A program made the translations under genes and the position numbers. Shown one piece after another: positions 7,318 through 15,046 of a DNA stretch of 18,020 bases. The notes beneath the pieces are model-generated. The model saw only the letters and a program-made list of their open reading frames with translations, searched no databases and was not told the DNA's origin. Source of the stretch: Flavobacteriales bacterium (GTDB lineage: Bacteria; Bacteroidota; Bacteroidia; Flavobacteriales; BACL11); contig JABJNS010000090.1 of NCBI GenBank assembly GCA_018664745.1, forward strand, positions 1-18,020, written 5' to 3'. The first letter of the stretch is position 1. Each line of letters opens with the position of its first letter.

Positions 7318-7421
7318 GTGCATAAGAATCATTTTTTACATAAGCAGTTTCCATAATTATTTTTACGATATTAGCAACCCTTTTATTGCATGTTGCGTAT
7401 AGAGGGAAACGAAAAGTAATT

Positions 7422-7847
7422 ATGTCAATCGCGTTAAAAATATTAGTAGTAATTTTCCTAAGTGGTATCAAATTCATGTTTGCTATCCCACTTTCTATTA
7501 TTAAATATGATTTTACTTTTATACAGACTCTTCTTTTTTCAGTAGTAGGAGGGGTTTTAAGTATTTTTGTATTCTCTTATTTAAGCGATAAAATTTATAA
7601 GCTAATTAAAAAAAGAAGACAAAATAAAGTTAAGAAAAGAAGTGTAAAGAAAGCATTAGCAATTAAAACAGCTCGTAAATATGGTTTAGTAGGCATTGCT
7701 TTTTTAACTCCAATCTTTTTATCTATTCCAATCGGAACTTATTTAGCACTTTACTTTTTCCCTGAAAAAAGAAAAACAATCCCAATTCTTATTACATCAG
7801 TTGTAGCTTGGTCATTAGTGCTATCGGTTGCACTTACTTCTTTTTAA
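7422..7847 (+). CDS. Small multi-pass membrane protein, function unknown
   Basis: I place the start at the ATG at 7422 (141 residues, MSIALKILVV). The frame is open upstream to a TTG at 7386, but that adds a basic, non-conserved-looking tail. Hydrophobic segments are near residues 4-20, 30-52, 85-106 and 116-138, giving about four membrane spans. A highly basic loop at about 58-83 (LIKKRRQNKVKKRSVKKA) should face the cytoplasm. The GLVGIAFLTPIFLSIPIGTYLA string distantly recalls the small-multidrug-export/DedA-like type of integral protein. That resemblance is weak and I assign no activity. The 104-nt gap after upp contains a poor promoter-like string (GATATTAG at 7368-7375). It ends 5 nt before the HAD gene, suggesting co-transcription. 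Confidence 0.75.
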   Translation: MSIALKILVVIFLSGIKFMFAIPLSIIKYDFTFIQTLLFSVVGGVLSIFVFSYLSDKIYKLIKKRRQNKVKKRSVKKALAIKTARKYGLVGIAFLTPIFLSIPIGTYLALYFFPEKRKTIPILITSVVAWSLVLSVALTSF

Positions 7848-7852
7848 GAAGA

Positions 7853-8542
7853 ATGATAAAACATATTTTTTTTGATTTAGACCGTACCCTTTGGGATTTT
7901 GAAGCAAACTCTCACGAAACTCTGTTGGAGCTTTGTATTTCTCATAATCTGTCAAATAAAGGAATTACAGACTATGAAGCATTTATAAAAAACTATAAAG
8001 TGCATAATGAGAAACTCTGGGAATTAAACCGAGTAGATAAAATATCTCAAAAGGATTTAAGAAGGGAAAGGTTTCAAAGAGCACTTGCTGATTATGATAT
8101 AGAAGATGCAGGTCTTGCAGAAAGAATAGGAGAAGATTATGTGGCAACTTGTCCAAAAAAGAATAAACTATTTCCTCATACCATTGAGGTGTTAAACTGC
8201 CTATCGGTAAAATATAAATTGCACATAATAACCAATGGTTTTCATAATGTACAACATATAAAATTAAAACATTCTGGGCTTAGTTCTTATTTTGATAAAA
8301 TCATTACATCAGAGCAAGTGGGAGTGAAAAAACCAAACCCTAAGATTTTTAAATATGCTTTGCAGCAAGCAAACGCTAATGTTAAAGAAAGTATAATGAT
8401 TGGTGATGATTTGGAAGTAGATGTATTAGGAGCAGAACAGATAGGTATACAAGGAGTCTTTTTTAACCCAAACAAAACAAAACACAATAGAGATATTGTG
8501 CATGAGATTTTTTGTCTTAGTGAGCTGAAGGCGTTATTATAA
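7853..8542 (+). CDS. HAD-family phosphatase, YjjG-like (possible noncanonical pyrimidine nucleotidase)
   Basis: The start at 7853 gives 229 residues and places motif I at the N-terminus, as usual: FFDLDRTL (D8 nucleophile, D10, T12). Motif II is ITNG near 127-130, motif III the Lys in GVKKPNP, and motif IV GDDLEVD; all four HAD motifs are present. The helical cap between motifs I and II and the overall length fit the YjjG/YfnB group. Studied members remove phosphate from pyrimidine nucleotides, including damaged ones, protecting the pool. The neighbouring upp gene fits but does not prove that role. It lies 5 nt after the membrane protein gene. Its last 26 bases overlap the 3' end of aroA on the other strand. 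A longer start at 7808 is open but overlaps the upstream gene. Confidence 0.85.
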   Translation: MIKHIFFDLDRTLWDFEANSHETLLELCISHNLSNKGITDYEAFIKNYKVHNEKLWELNRVDKISQKDLRRERFQRALADYDIEDAGLAERIGEDYVATCPKKNKLFPHTIEVLNCLSVKYKLHIITNGFHNVQHIKLKHSGLSSYFDKIITSEQVGVKKPNPKIFKYALQQANANVKESIMIGDDLEVDVLGAEQIGIQGVFFNPNKTKHNRDIVHEIFCLSELKALL

Positions 8543-9689
8543 ATCCTGCTTTTTTTAAATCCTCCCAATAATGAGGGTAAGATTTATTAACTACCTTCAT
8601 ATTATTTATCTGCAACTCCCCAAACTTAAGGCAAAGTGGAGTAAAACTCATAGCCATTCGGTGGTCCTTATAAGTTTTAATTATTTTGCTAGAAGTTAAA
8701 TTTAATATTTCACTTTCTACTGCTGTTACTCTATCTGTTTCTTTATCTTTTAAAGTATTAAGTCCTGTAAATTCTACAATCTTCTTTAACCCAAAGAGTG
8801 TGCATTTAAGTGGTTGATATAAATCAGGGGTTTCTAATAAATCAAGAGTGTTCGGAAAATTGAAATTGTTATTCTTTGTTAAAGTCAAAGTTCCTTTTTC
8901 AAATATTGAATGCACACCTAATTTTTCAAACAACTCCATTACTGTTTTATCTCCTTGAATAGAATTTTCAGAAAGTCCATTTAGTTTAATGTTGCAATTA
9001 TTAGATAATGCTGCAGTTTCAAACCAAAAAGAGGCTGCCGACCAATCTGATTCAACAGTATAATCCTTTGCAATATATTTTTGACTTTTAATTTTAATAA
9101 TGTTGTTAATCCAAGAATGTGAAACCCCAAATTCTTGCATTAGACTTAAAGTCATTTTTATATAGGGTTTGGATACTAACTCTCCTGTAATTGTTAGTTC
9201 TAATCCATTTTTTAAAGAAGGAGCAATTAATAAAAGAGATGTGATAAATTGAGAACTTACCTCTCCATCAATATGCACTTTTCCACCTTTTAGGTTTTTT
9301 CCAACTATTTCTAGAGGTGGAAAACACTCTTGTTCTTTGTATTCAATTTCAGCCCCTAATTCTTTTAAAGATTCTACTAATTGTTTTATTGGCCTTTCCT
9401 TCATTCTATTACTTCCTGTAAGTGTAAATTCCTCTCCTTTTTTTGTGGAAAGGTAAGAAGTTAAAAAACGAAATGAAGTTCCAGCTGCACCAACATCTAT
9501 TTTATTACTAGCTGAATTAAGCATATTTTTTAATGATTTAGTGTCCTCAGAATTAGAAAGATTTTGAATTCTAAACTCTTTTTCGCAAAGCGCTTGAATA
9601 ATCAATAATCGGTTAGAAATACTTTTTGAAGAAGGTAAATCAATCCCACAATTAATATTCCCATTAGGGTGTGAGATTCTACAATTCAT
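8517..9689 (-). CDS. aroA: 3-phosphoshikimate 1-carboxyvinyltransferase (EPSP synthase)
   Basis: Joins phosphoenolpyruvate to shikimate-3-phosphate, the sixth step toward chorismate. I use the ATG at 9689 (MNCRISHPNG, 390 aa); an ATG at 9713 is in frame but lies deeper in aroB. Conserved sites are LPSSKSISNR (K22), GAAGTSFRFL (67-76), MKERPI (96-101), SSQF (145-148), the loop with D215 (ESDWSAAS), TPD with D289, LKDKETDR (313-320) and KDHRMAM (341-347). The tail is KSYPHYWEDL, as in the family. At about 390 residues it is slightly shorter than enterobacterial forms. The GNAGTAMRP element is GAAGTSFRF here, so the Asn and Pro are replaced. Its first 11 bases overlap the end of aroB, giving coupled shikimate-pathway genes. 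It closes a nine-gene leftward block. Confidence 0.95.
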   Translation of the reverse strand: MNCRISHPNGNINCGIDLPSSKSISNRLLIIQALCEKEFRIQNLSNSEDTKSLKNMLNSASNKIDVGAAGTSFRFLTSYLSTKKGEEFTLTGSNRMKERPIKQLVESLKELGAEIEYKEQECFPPLEIVGKNLKGGKVHIDGEVSSQFITSLLLIAPSLKNGLELTITGELVSKPYIKMTLSLMQEFGVSHSWINNIIKIKSQKYIAKDYTVESDWSAASFWFETAALSNNCNIKLNGLSENSIQGDKTVMELFEKLGVHSIFEKGTLTLTKNNNFNFPNTLDLLETPDLYQPLKCTLFGLKKIVEFTGLNTLKDKETDRVTAVESEILNLTSSKIIKTYKDHRMAMSFTPLCLKFGELQINNMKVVNKSYPHYWEDLKKAGFIITPSAH

Positions 9690-10668
9690 TAATAGCAAAT
9701 AAATTATCAACACTACAATCTCCTATTTTGTTTAATAGTGAAAAATTAATTTTCCCTTGACTATTCTTTTTATCATTCATTAAAAAAGGTAATAAATTAG
9801 ATTTATTAGGGGTGTGTGCTAAAGTGAAATTACTTAAGATATAATTCTTAATTTCATTTTTATCTTCCTTTGATATAGGAGATAATTCTGTTTCTAAAAT
9901 CATTCCAATGAAAACGGCCTCTCCATGTAGGATTGGAGTTCCTTTTTCCAGATAATAACTTTCTATTGCATGACCAAAAGTATGCCCAAAATTTAATTTT
10001 TTTCGTTCTCCTTTTTCAAAGGGATCAGATGCAACAATCTTGTTTTTTATTTTAATAGAGGTCTCAATTATTTCTTCCCAAATTAAATCATTAAAAGAAG
10101 TGGAAATAATTTTATTCCATAAATTGTTATCAGCAATAAGAGCATGTTTTACCACTTCTGCAAAACCTGATTTTAATTCGTTATCAGAGAGGGTATTTAA
10201 AAACTCAGAATTTATAAGGACAGACTTAGGATTATTAAAAAGTCCGATTTGGTTTTTCAATCCATTAAAATCAATTCCTAGTTTTCCTCCAATACTTGCA
10301 TCTACCATAGCCAATAAAGTAGTTGGTATCTGAATGAAATCAATTCCTCTTTTATAAGTGGAGGCACAAAAACCACCCATATCGCCAATTACTCCACCTC
10401 CTAGATTTATTAAAAGTGAGTTTCTATCAAAATGATTATTTGTTAGCTCTTCCCAAATGAAACTACAAGTAGTAATATTCTTGTGTTCTTCCCCTGATTT
10501 GATTTCAATAATTGTACAATTATCAAACTTAGGAAGTTTGTATAGACAATTTCTTTTTGTATTTTCATCTACTAAAATAGCAACTTTGGAGTAAGTTAAA
10601 AAATCTAATTTGGTAAGTGATTTTTCACCTATCCATACAGAGTAACCAGATGAAACTATTTCTTTCAC
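9679..10668 (-). CDS. aroB: 3-dehydroquinate synthase
   Basis: Second step of the shikimate pathway: closes DAHP to 3-dehydroquinate using NAD and a divalent metal. The NAD-binding loop is INLGGGVIGDMGGF (87-100), followed by IPTTLLAMVDASIGGKLGID with D124 and K129. Metal ligands should be E171 (GFAEVVKHALI), H229 (LNFGHTFGHAIES) and H248 (LHGEAV). At 329 residues it is somewhat shorter than the usual 350-360, mostly by trimming at the ends; all active-site blocks are present. The start codon is GTG at 10668. It overlaps the TGA of the upstream phosphatase gene by 4 bases (GTGA), which suggests translational coupling. aroA begins inside its last codons. Confidence 0.95.
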   Translation of the reverse strand: MKEIVSSGYSVWIGEKSLTKLDFLTYSKVAILVDENTKRNCLYKLPKFDNCTIIEIKSGEEHKNITTCSFIWEELTNNHFDRNSLLINLGGGVIGDMGGFCASTYKRGIDFIQIPTTLLAMVDASIGGKLGIDFNGLKNQIGLFNNPKSVLINSEFLNTLSDNELKSGFAEVVKHALIADNNLWNKIISTSFNDLIWEEIIETSIKIKNKIVASDPFEKGERKKLNFGHTFGHAIESYYLEKGTPILHGEAVFIGMILETELSPISKEDKNEIKNYILSNFTLAHTPNKSNLLPFLMNDKKNSQGKINFSLLNKIGDCSVDNLFAINEL

Positions 10669-12230
10669 TGAGTAACTTCAGGTAAAGGATTTCCTGTACA
10701 ACCATTTGGATAAGCAGTCCCTAAAATAGTGCTAATAGTTGGGGCTATATCACGGATGTTTACTTTTCGGTCAGTTTGTCCTTGCGGTATTTCTCCTCCC
10801 CAAAAAATAAGTGGCACATGAGTGTCATAGCTGTAAGATGAGCCATGAGTTGTACCTCCATTTGACCAATAAGAAGAAAGCCAACCGGTTTGTAAACTTA
10901 CAATAACATCTCCTGATCTTTTCTGATTAAAGCCCCTTTGCACTAAGGAGTGAAAAGAATTGGAATATTCATTTTCGTGTAATTGAGTTGCTGTGTAAGT
11001 ATTTTTAACCCACTCATATTTTAAGAAAAATTGAGCACAGTTCCTTTGAATCTCCTCCATACTTATGTTTTTTGCTTCAATCAAATCATGATTTAAAAAC
11101 AAATGGTTATTGGAATAATTTTTAATCCAATTTCCCTCACCATATGTAATGTTTAAATGAGATAAAAGATCAGTTTTCATTGTTGATCCATCAAAATAAC
11201 CTGCAGGAATATTTCTTTCTAAAAGTTCATGAGGCTCAGAAACAACCCCATGGTCGGCCGTAATAAAAACAACTGCATTTTCAAAACCTACTTTGCTGTC
11301 AATTGTTTTTAAAAGCTTGGCTATATCCTTATCCAAACGGATATAAGTGTCCTTAATTTCAGAGGCGTGCGGGCCATATTGATGACCAATATAATCGGTA
11401 GAAGAAAAACTAACTGTTAAAATATCAGTATTTTTTCCTTGTCCTAATTTTTCTTTCTTAAGTATTTCAAGTGCCAAATCATTTAAAATAGTATTTCCAA
11501 ATGGTGTCTTTTTTATTGCACTTCCTCCTTTTTGTATTAGTAAGGAGTCTAAATTATGAGAAAACTCACCTTTTACTTTCCATTCTCCTTTTAAATAATT
11601 TTGTGTAGTATTACTATCGTTTATCTTTTGAATATAATCAGGAAGATTTTCCATGTAAAAAGAAGAAGTAATCCATTTTCCCTCACTACTCATCCAATAT
11701 GCTCCGTTTGCTGTGTGTCCTGCAGGTAATATAGCTCCTCTATCTTTTAAGGATATTCCGAATACTTTACTTTCTTCATTGAATAGTTTTAACTCGTCAG
11801 CAAAGGTTGTGGTTAGCATATGATGTGGGGACATTTTTCCATCTGCAGATTGCACATCTACATTTTTTTGTTCGCAATTACAAACGGTATGCATGTCGCC
11901 ATCACCTGCACAATAAATGTACTCTCCAGAGTTTTTATCATACCAATCATTAGCAATAATTCCGTGTACTGCAGGAGTTGTACCTGTGTAAATAGAAGCA
12001 TGACCTGGGCCGGTATAAGTAGGAACATAACCGAATTGTGCATTCCTAAAAAAATGACCCTCATTTACCAATCGTTTGAAACCATCATCTCCTAAATCAT
12101 TCCAGAAACGGTAGATATAATCGTAACGCATTTGGTCGACTACAATACCGACAACTAGTTTAGGCTGCTCTTGTGAGAAACTTGATAATCCTAATAAAAG
12201 AGAAAGAGTTAGTAACATTAATTTTTTCAT
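10665..12230 (-). CDS. PafA-type secreted alkaline phosphatase (phosphomonoesterase)
   Basis: Alkaline phosphatase superfamily, close in motifs to PafA of Elizabethkingia, a phosphate-insensitive periplasmic phosphomonoesterase. A signal peptide covers residues 1-19 (MKKLMLLTLS, cut near FSQ). Visible sites are D32 (VVDQM), the Thr nucleophile T73 in TYTGPGHASIYTG, N94 in IIANDWYD, K162 and R164 in LKDRG (the pair that contacts phosphate in PafA), D279/H283 (TDYIGH), D326/H327 (TADHG) and H462 (TTHGSSYSYDTH). The 521-residue length fits. These are the expected two-zinc ligands and phosphate contacts, so it should be active. Such enzymes release phosphate from many organic esters and are common in marine flavobacteria. 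It sits between a 49-aa membrane protein and aroB, overlapping each by 4 nt. Confidence 0.9.
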   Translation of the reverse strand: MKKLMLLTLSLLLGLSSFSQEQPKLVVGIVVDQMRYDYIYRFWNDLGDDGFKRLVNEGHFFRNAQFGYVPTYTGPGHASIYTGTTPAVHGIIANDWYDKNSGEYIYCAGDGDMHTVCNCEQKNVDVQSADGKMSPHHMLTTTFADELKLFNEESKVFGISLKDRGAILPAGHTANGAYWMSSEGKWITSSFYMENLPDYIQKINDSNTTQNYLKGEWKVKGEFSHNLDSLLIQKGGSAIKKTPFGNTILNDLALEILKKEKLGQGKNTDILTVSFSSTDYIGHQYGPHASEIKDTYIRLDKDIAKLLKTIDSKVGFENAVVFITADHGVVSEPHELLERNIPAGYFDGSTMKTDLLSHLNITYGEGNWIKNYSNNHLFLNHDLIEAKNISMEEIQRNCAQFFLKYEWVKNTYTATQLHENEYSNSFHSLVQRGFNQKRSGDVIVSLQTGWLSSYWSNGGTTHGSSYSYDTHVPLIFWGGEIPQGQTDRKVNIRDIAPTISTILGTAYPNGCTGNPLPEVTQ

Positions 12231-12376
12231 TTTTTTCTGTTTTTAATAATCATTACTCCAATTGATAAAACTACTGCAACCAATACATCCGCAATAGGAG
12301 GGACGCTTGGCCAACCAAAATTCCAGATTGTAACTAATAGTAGCCATAACCACCAAATTTTATCAAACTGTTTCAT
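12227..12376 (-). CDS. 49-residue two-helix membrane microprotein between PAP2 and pafA-like genes
   Basis: A small gene runs from the ATG at 12376 to the TGA at 12227. Its start lies inside the last codons of the PAP2 gene (14-nt overlap) and its stop overlaps the ATG of the phosphatase gene (ATGA, 4 nt). It therefore exactly fills what would otherwise be a 132-nt gap in a run of overlapping genes. The product begins MKQFDKIWWLWLLL, rich in Trp and Leu. A turn GWPSVPP (21-27) follows, then a second hydrophobic helix (about 28-44) and a basic end KNRKK. Positive charge at both ends predicts a hairpin with both termini in the cytoplasm. I recognise no family. The double overlap and strongly membrane-like composition make a real, translated gene likely, possibly acting on one of the flanking phosphatases or simply coupling translation. 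Confidence 0.7.
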   Translation of the reverse strand: MKQFDKIWWLWLLLVTIWNFGWPSVPPIADVLVAVVLSIGVMIIKNRKK

Positions 12377-12926
12377 TTAGTTTTGACTTAAATATTTTAT
12401 AGACCAACAAACTTACAAAAAGTCCCCAAAACATTCCGCCTATTACATCATAAGGGAAATGTAATCCTAGGTAAATACGGCTAAGACCAACAAGTGCTGC
12501 CCAATTAAATAGCCTGAAAAATATCTTTTTGCTTCTTAAGAGTAAGGATATAAAAAAGGCAATAGCAAAACTATTGGATGCATGAGAAGATATAAAACCG
12601 TATTGCCCTCCACAATCGGTTACAAAACGCATCTTTTGCATGACTATTGGGGTGTAACAAGGTCGTAATACTTCAAATTGATTTTTAAACAAGTGAACAC
12701 TTCCTGCATCAGCAAACAAAATAAGAGTAGTAACTGCTGCTAGTGTCCAAACAAAATTAGAAGTCTTGTTTTTATATAAAAGATAGAGTAGGTACAGGTA
12801 AAGTGGAATGAATGTAAACTTATTACTGATAAGTAACATGATAGGGTCCATGGCTTCAAATCCAATTCCGTTAATTAAATGAAAAGTAACGATATTTATA
12901 GCATCATACCAGTTAAGTCCGCCCAT
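12363..12926 (-). CDS. PAP2-superfamily membrane phosphatase
   Basis: A 187-residue integral membrane protein with about five or six helices and the three PAP2 motifs. These are K-x6-RP (K81, R88, P89 in KNQFEVLRP), the second motif SSHASNSF (113-120, usually PSGH, His 115 the proton donor) and SR-x5-H-x3-D (R150, H156 nucleophile, D160 in SRIYLGLHFPYD). All catalytic His, Arg, Lys and Asp are present. Family members remove phosphate from lipid phosphates such as undecaprenyl pyrophosphate, phosphatidic acid or PGP. Which one applies here cannot be told from sequence; a role in recycling the wall/glycan lipid carrier is plausible. Its ATG overlaps the TAA of obg by one base (TAATG). The next gene, the microprotein, starts inside its last five codons. 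Confidence 0.88.
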   Translation of the reverse strand: MGGLNWYDAINIVTFHLINGIGFEAMDPIMLLISNKFTFIPLYLYLLYLLYKNKTSNFVWTLAAVTTLILFADAGSVHLFKNQFEVLRPCYTPIVMQKMRFVTDCGGQYGFISSHASNSFAIAFFISLLLRSKKIFFRLFNWAALVGLSRIYLGLHFPYDVIGGMFWGLFVSLLVYKIFKSKLNETV

Positions 12927-13924
12927 TACTCATTTAATTTTTTCCAGATTAAATCTTTCAATTCAGTAATTCCTTGTTGTGCTACTGATGAAATGAAAAG
13001 ACAGGGCAAGTCAGTTGGTAATTCTTCTTTAATAAAACCTATTAATTCTTCATCCAGCATGTCGGATTTACTAATGGCTAATATCCTGTCTTTGTCTAAT
13101 AATTCAGGATTATATTTTTGTAATTCTCCTAATAGAATTTCATATTCCTTTGCAATATCATCCGTATCAGCAGGAACCATAAATAGCAAAGTAGAGTTTC
13201 GTTCAATATGGCGTAAAAACCTTAGTCCTAAACCTTTTCCTTCAGAAGCCCCTTCAATAATACCAGGAATATCAGCCATGATAAAAGACTTATCTCCTCT
13301 GTAAGAAACAATTCCTAAGTTGGGTACTAAAGTGGTAAACGGGTAGTTTGCAATTTGAGGTCTTGCAGCAGAAACTACAGAAAGTAAAGTTGATTTTCCA
13401 GCATTTGGGAAACCAACTAAACCAATATCTGCCAATACTTTGAGTTCCAAAATAAACCAACCTTCAACTACATCTCCACCAGGTTGTGCATATCTTGGCG
13501 ATTGATTGGTTGGTGATTTGAAATGAGCATTTCCTCTACCGCCCATTCCTCCTTTTACCATTACATGCTCTTCTCCATCTTCAGTGATTTCAAATAATAC
13601 TTCTCCTGTTTCAGCATCTTTTCCAATAGTACCTAGTGGAACATCAATATAGCTGCTTTTTCCATCTTTCCCAAAACTATGGTTTCCGGTACCAATACCA
13701 CCATGTTCAGCAAAAATGTGTTTTTTGTAACGCAAGTGGAGTAGTGTCCACATTTGCTTATTTCCTCTAATGATGATACTTCCACCATGCCCACCATCTC
13801 CTCCATCAGGGCCACCTTTTGCAGTAGTTTTATCTCTTAAAAAGTGAGCAGAACCTGCACCACCTCTCCCTGAACGGCAAAAGATTTTCACATAATCAAC
13901 AAAATTGGAATTTTTAACTCTCAT
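12926..13924 (-). CDS. obg: Obg/CgtA ribosome-assembly GTPase
   Basis: Large-subunit assembly and stress-control GTPase. The glycine-rich Obg fold covers residues 1-163, with runs such as GGPDGGDGGHGG (37-48) and GGMGGRGNAHF. The G domain follows: G1 GFPNAGKS (171-178), switch Thr in YPFTT (194-198), G3 DIPG (218-221), G4 SKSD (285-288) and G5 SSVA (312-315). The usual NKxD has Ser in place of Asn, which I believe is frequent in this phylum. It ends 17 residues after G5, so the C-terminal extension (OCT) of many Firmicutes and proteobacterial forms is absent. At 332 residues it fits the short type. It abuts adk exactly (no bases between) and is followed by PAP2 with a one-base overlap. Confidence 0.96.
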   Translation of the reverse strand: MRVKNSNFVDYVKIFCRSGRGGAGSAHFLRDKTTAKGGPDGGDGGHGGSIIIRGNKQMWTLLHLRYKKHIFAEHGGIGTGNHSFGKDGKSSYIDVPLGTIGKDAETGEVLFEITEDGEEHVMVKGGMGGRGNAHFKSPTNQSPRYAQPGGDVVEGWFILELKVLADIGLVGFPNAGKSTLLSVVSAARPQIANYPFTTLVPNLGIVSYRGDKSFIMADIPGIIEGASEGKGLGLRFLRHIERNSTLLFMVPADTDDIAKEYEILLGELQKYNPELLDKDRILAISKSDMLDEELIGFIKEELPTDLPCLFISSVAQQGITELKDLIWKKLNE

Positions 13925-14497
13925 TTATAGGCTGTCAATAACAGTGTTTAGTTTTTGAGCAATATCAGTAATAGAACCTACTCCTTCAATTTCAGAAAGT
14001 TTATTTTGTGCAGCATAAAATTCTTTTAAAGGAGCTGTTTTATTGTTGTACTCATTAATTCTGTTGGCAATAATACTTTCGTTTTTATCATCTGCTCTTC
14101 CAGATTCTTTTCCTCTTTCTAGTAGTCTTTTGATAAGTTCAGCATCTTCAACTTTTAATGATAACATTGCAGAAATTGCAGTTCCTTTTCCTGATAGCAA
14201 AGTATCTAAAGCAGTAGCTTGTGCAGCTGTTCTTGGGAAGCCATCAAAAATAAATCCGTTTGCTGTTGGGTTGTTATCTAATTTTGATGAAATCATACCA
14301 ATTACTATCTTATCAGGTACTAAATCCCCTTTATCCATTAGTGTTTTTGCTTCTAATCCTAAAGCAGTTCCTGCAGCAATTTCTCCTCTAAGGATATCGC
14401 CAGTTGATAAGTGAACTAAGTTATATTTGTCAATTAATAGGTTGGATTGTGTTCCTTTTCCGGCACCAGGAGGGCCAAATAATACTAAGTTTAACAT
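13925..14497 (-). CDS. adk: Adenylate kinase
   Basis: Interconverts ATP + AMP and two ADP in the cytoplasm. The P-loop is GPPGAGKGT (8-16). AMP-binding residues sit in LSTGDILRGEI (30-40) and GFIFDGFPRT (81-90). RLLERGKESGRADD (about 128-141) is the short lid with the catalytic arginines. At 190 residues it is the short-lid type, without the zinc-type four-Cys lid. The last stretch (ITDIAQKLNTVIDSL) is a normal terminal helix. It lies 11 nt after hpt and abuts obg, the usual hpt-adk-obg order in Bacteroidota as I recall it. Confidence 0.97.
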   Translation of the reverse strand: MLNLVLFGPPGAGKGTQSNLLIDKYNLVHLSTGDILRGEIAAGTALGLEAKTLMDKGDLVPDKIVIGMISSKLDNNPTANGFIFDGFPRTAAQATALDTLLSGKGTAISAMLSLKVEDAELIKRLLERGKESGRADDKNESIIANRINEYNNKTAPLKEFYAAQNKLSEIEGVGSITDIAQKLNTVIDSL

Positions 14498-14508
14498 TGG
14501 TTTTTGGT

Positions 14509-15045
14509 TTAGTTTTTTAATTTGTAAATATGTGGCAAATTACGGCCAATTTCGTCATAATCCAAGCCATATCCAACAACAAAATCATTCGGGATAGATT
14601 TTCCAATAAAATCAATGGGAATATCCTTTTTATAGGCTTTGGGTTTGTAGAGTAAAGTAGCTGTTTTGAATGAAGCTATCTTTTTATTTTGAAAGAGTTC
14701 AATAATTTTTTCTAATGTATTCCCTGTGTCAATAATATCTTCAAGAATTATTATGTTTCGGTTTTCCAAATCTTGGCTTAAACCTATAAGTTCATTTACT
14801 GAACCTGTACTTTTTGTTCCTTGATATGATGCTAGTTTGATAAACGATATCTCAGAATTAGGAATAGTGATTTTTCGCATTACATCAGCAGCAAATAAAA
14901 ATGAACCATTGAGTACAGCAATAAAAAGAGGGCGGGAAATACTAGCTATGTTTATTTGTTTTGCAAGATGCTGAACAATTTCTGCTATTTCAGTTTCAGG
15001 AATGTAAACTTCAAAAGTTTTATCGTGTAGTTTTATATCTTCCAT
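14509..15045 (-). CDS. hpt: Hypoxanthine phosphoribosyltransferase
   Basis: Purine salvage: hypoxanthine (and usually guanine) plus PRPP to IMP or GMP, cytoplasmic. The PRPP loop is NIIILEDIIDTGNTL (97-111), with the two acidic residues ED before I-I-D-T-G. AVLNGSFLFAADVMR (43-57) is the hpt-type pyrophosphate loop, and FVVGYGLDYDEIGRNLPHI (about 154-172) is the base-binding and C-terminal block typical of this family. At 178 residues its length is normal. It begins 1 nt after the stop of the M61 peptidase gene and ends 11 nt before adk, so purine salvage and adenylate balance are made together. Confidence 0.95.
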   Translation of the reverse strand: MEDIKLHDKTFEVYIPETEIAEIVQHLAKQINIASISRPLFIAVLNGSFLFAADVMRKITIPNSEISFIKLASYQGTKSTGSVNELIGLSQDLENRNIIILEDIIDTGNTLEKIIELFQNKKIASFKTATLLYKPKAYKKDIPIDFIGKSIPNDFVVGYGLDYDEIGRNLPHIYKLKN

Positions 15046-15046
15046 T

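Noticed and set aside
7368..7375. Promoter-like GATATTAG ahead of the small membrane protein gene
   Set aside because: Two mismatches to TAnnTTTG and no -33 TTTG at the right spacing, so I mention it only in that gene's entry.
7386..7421. TTG-initiated extension of the small membrane protein
   Set aside because: It adds 12 residues (HVAYRGKRKVI-like) before a good ATG; a rare start codon is not needed and no signal supports it.
7205..7477. Leftward frame across the end of upp and the gap before the membrane protein gene
   Set aside because: It covers the conserved C-terminus of upp in antisense and the translated product looks random; no support for a gene.
10040..10333. Open frame of 97 codons opposite aroB
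   Set aside because: aroB is complete with all active-site motifs on the other strand. This frame has no recognisable features and is a by-product of AT-rich coding sequence.
12879..13304. Open frame of 141 codons opposite obg and PAP2
   Set aside because: It spans the junction of two well-supported genes on the other strand, is Ser-rich in the manner of antisense frames, and has no start context.
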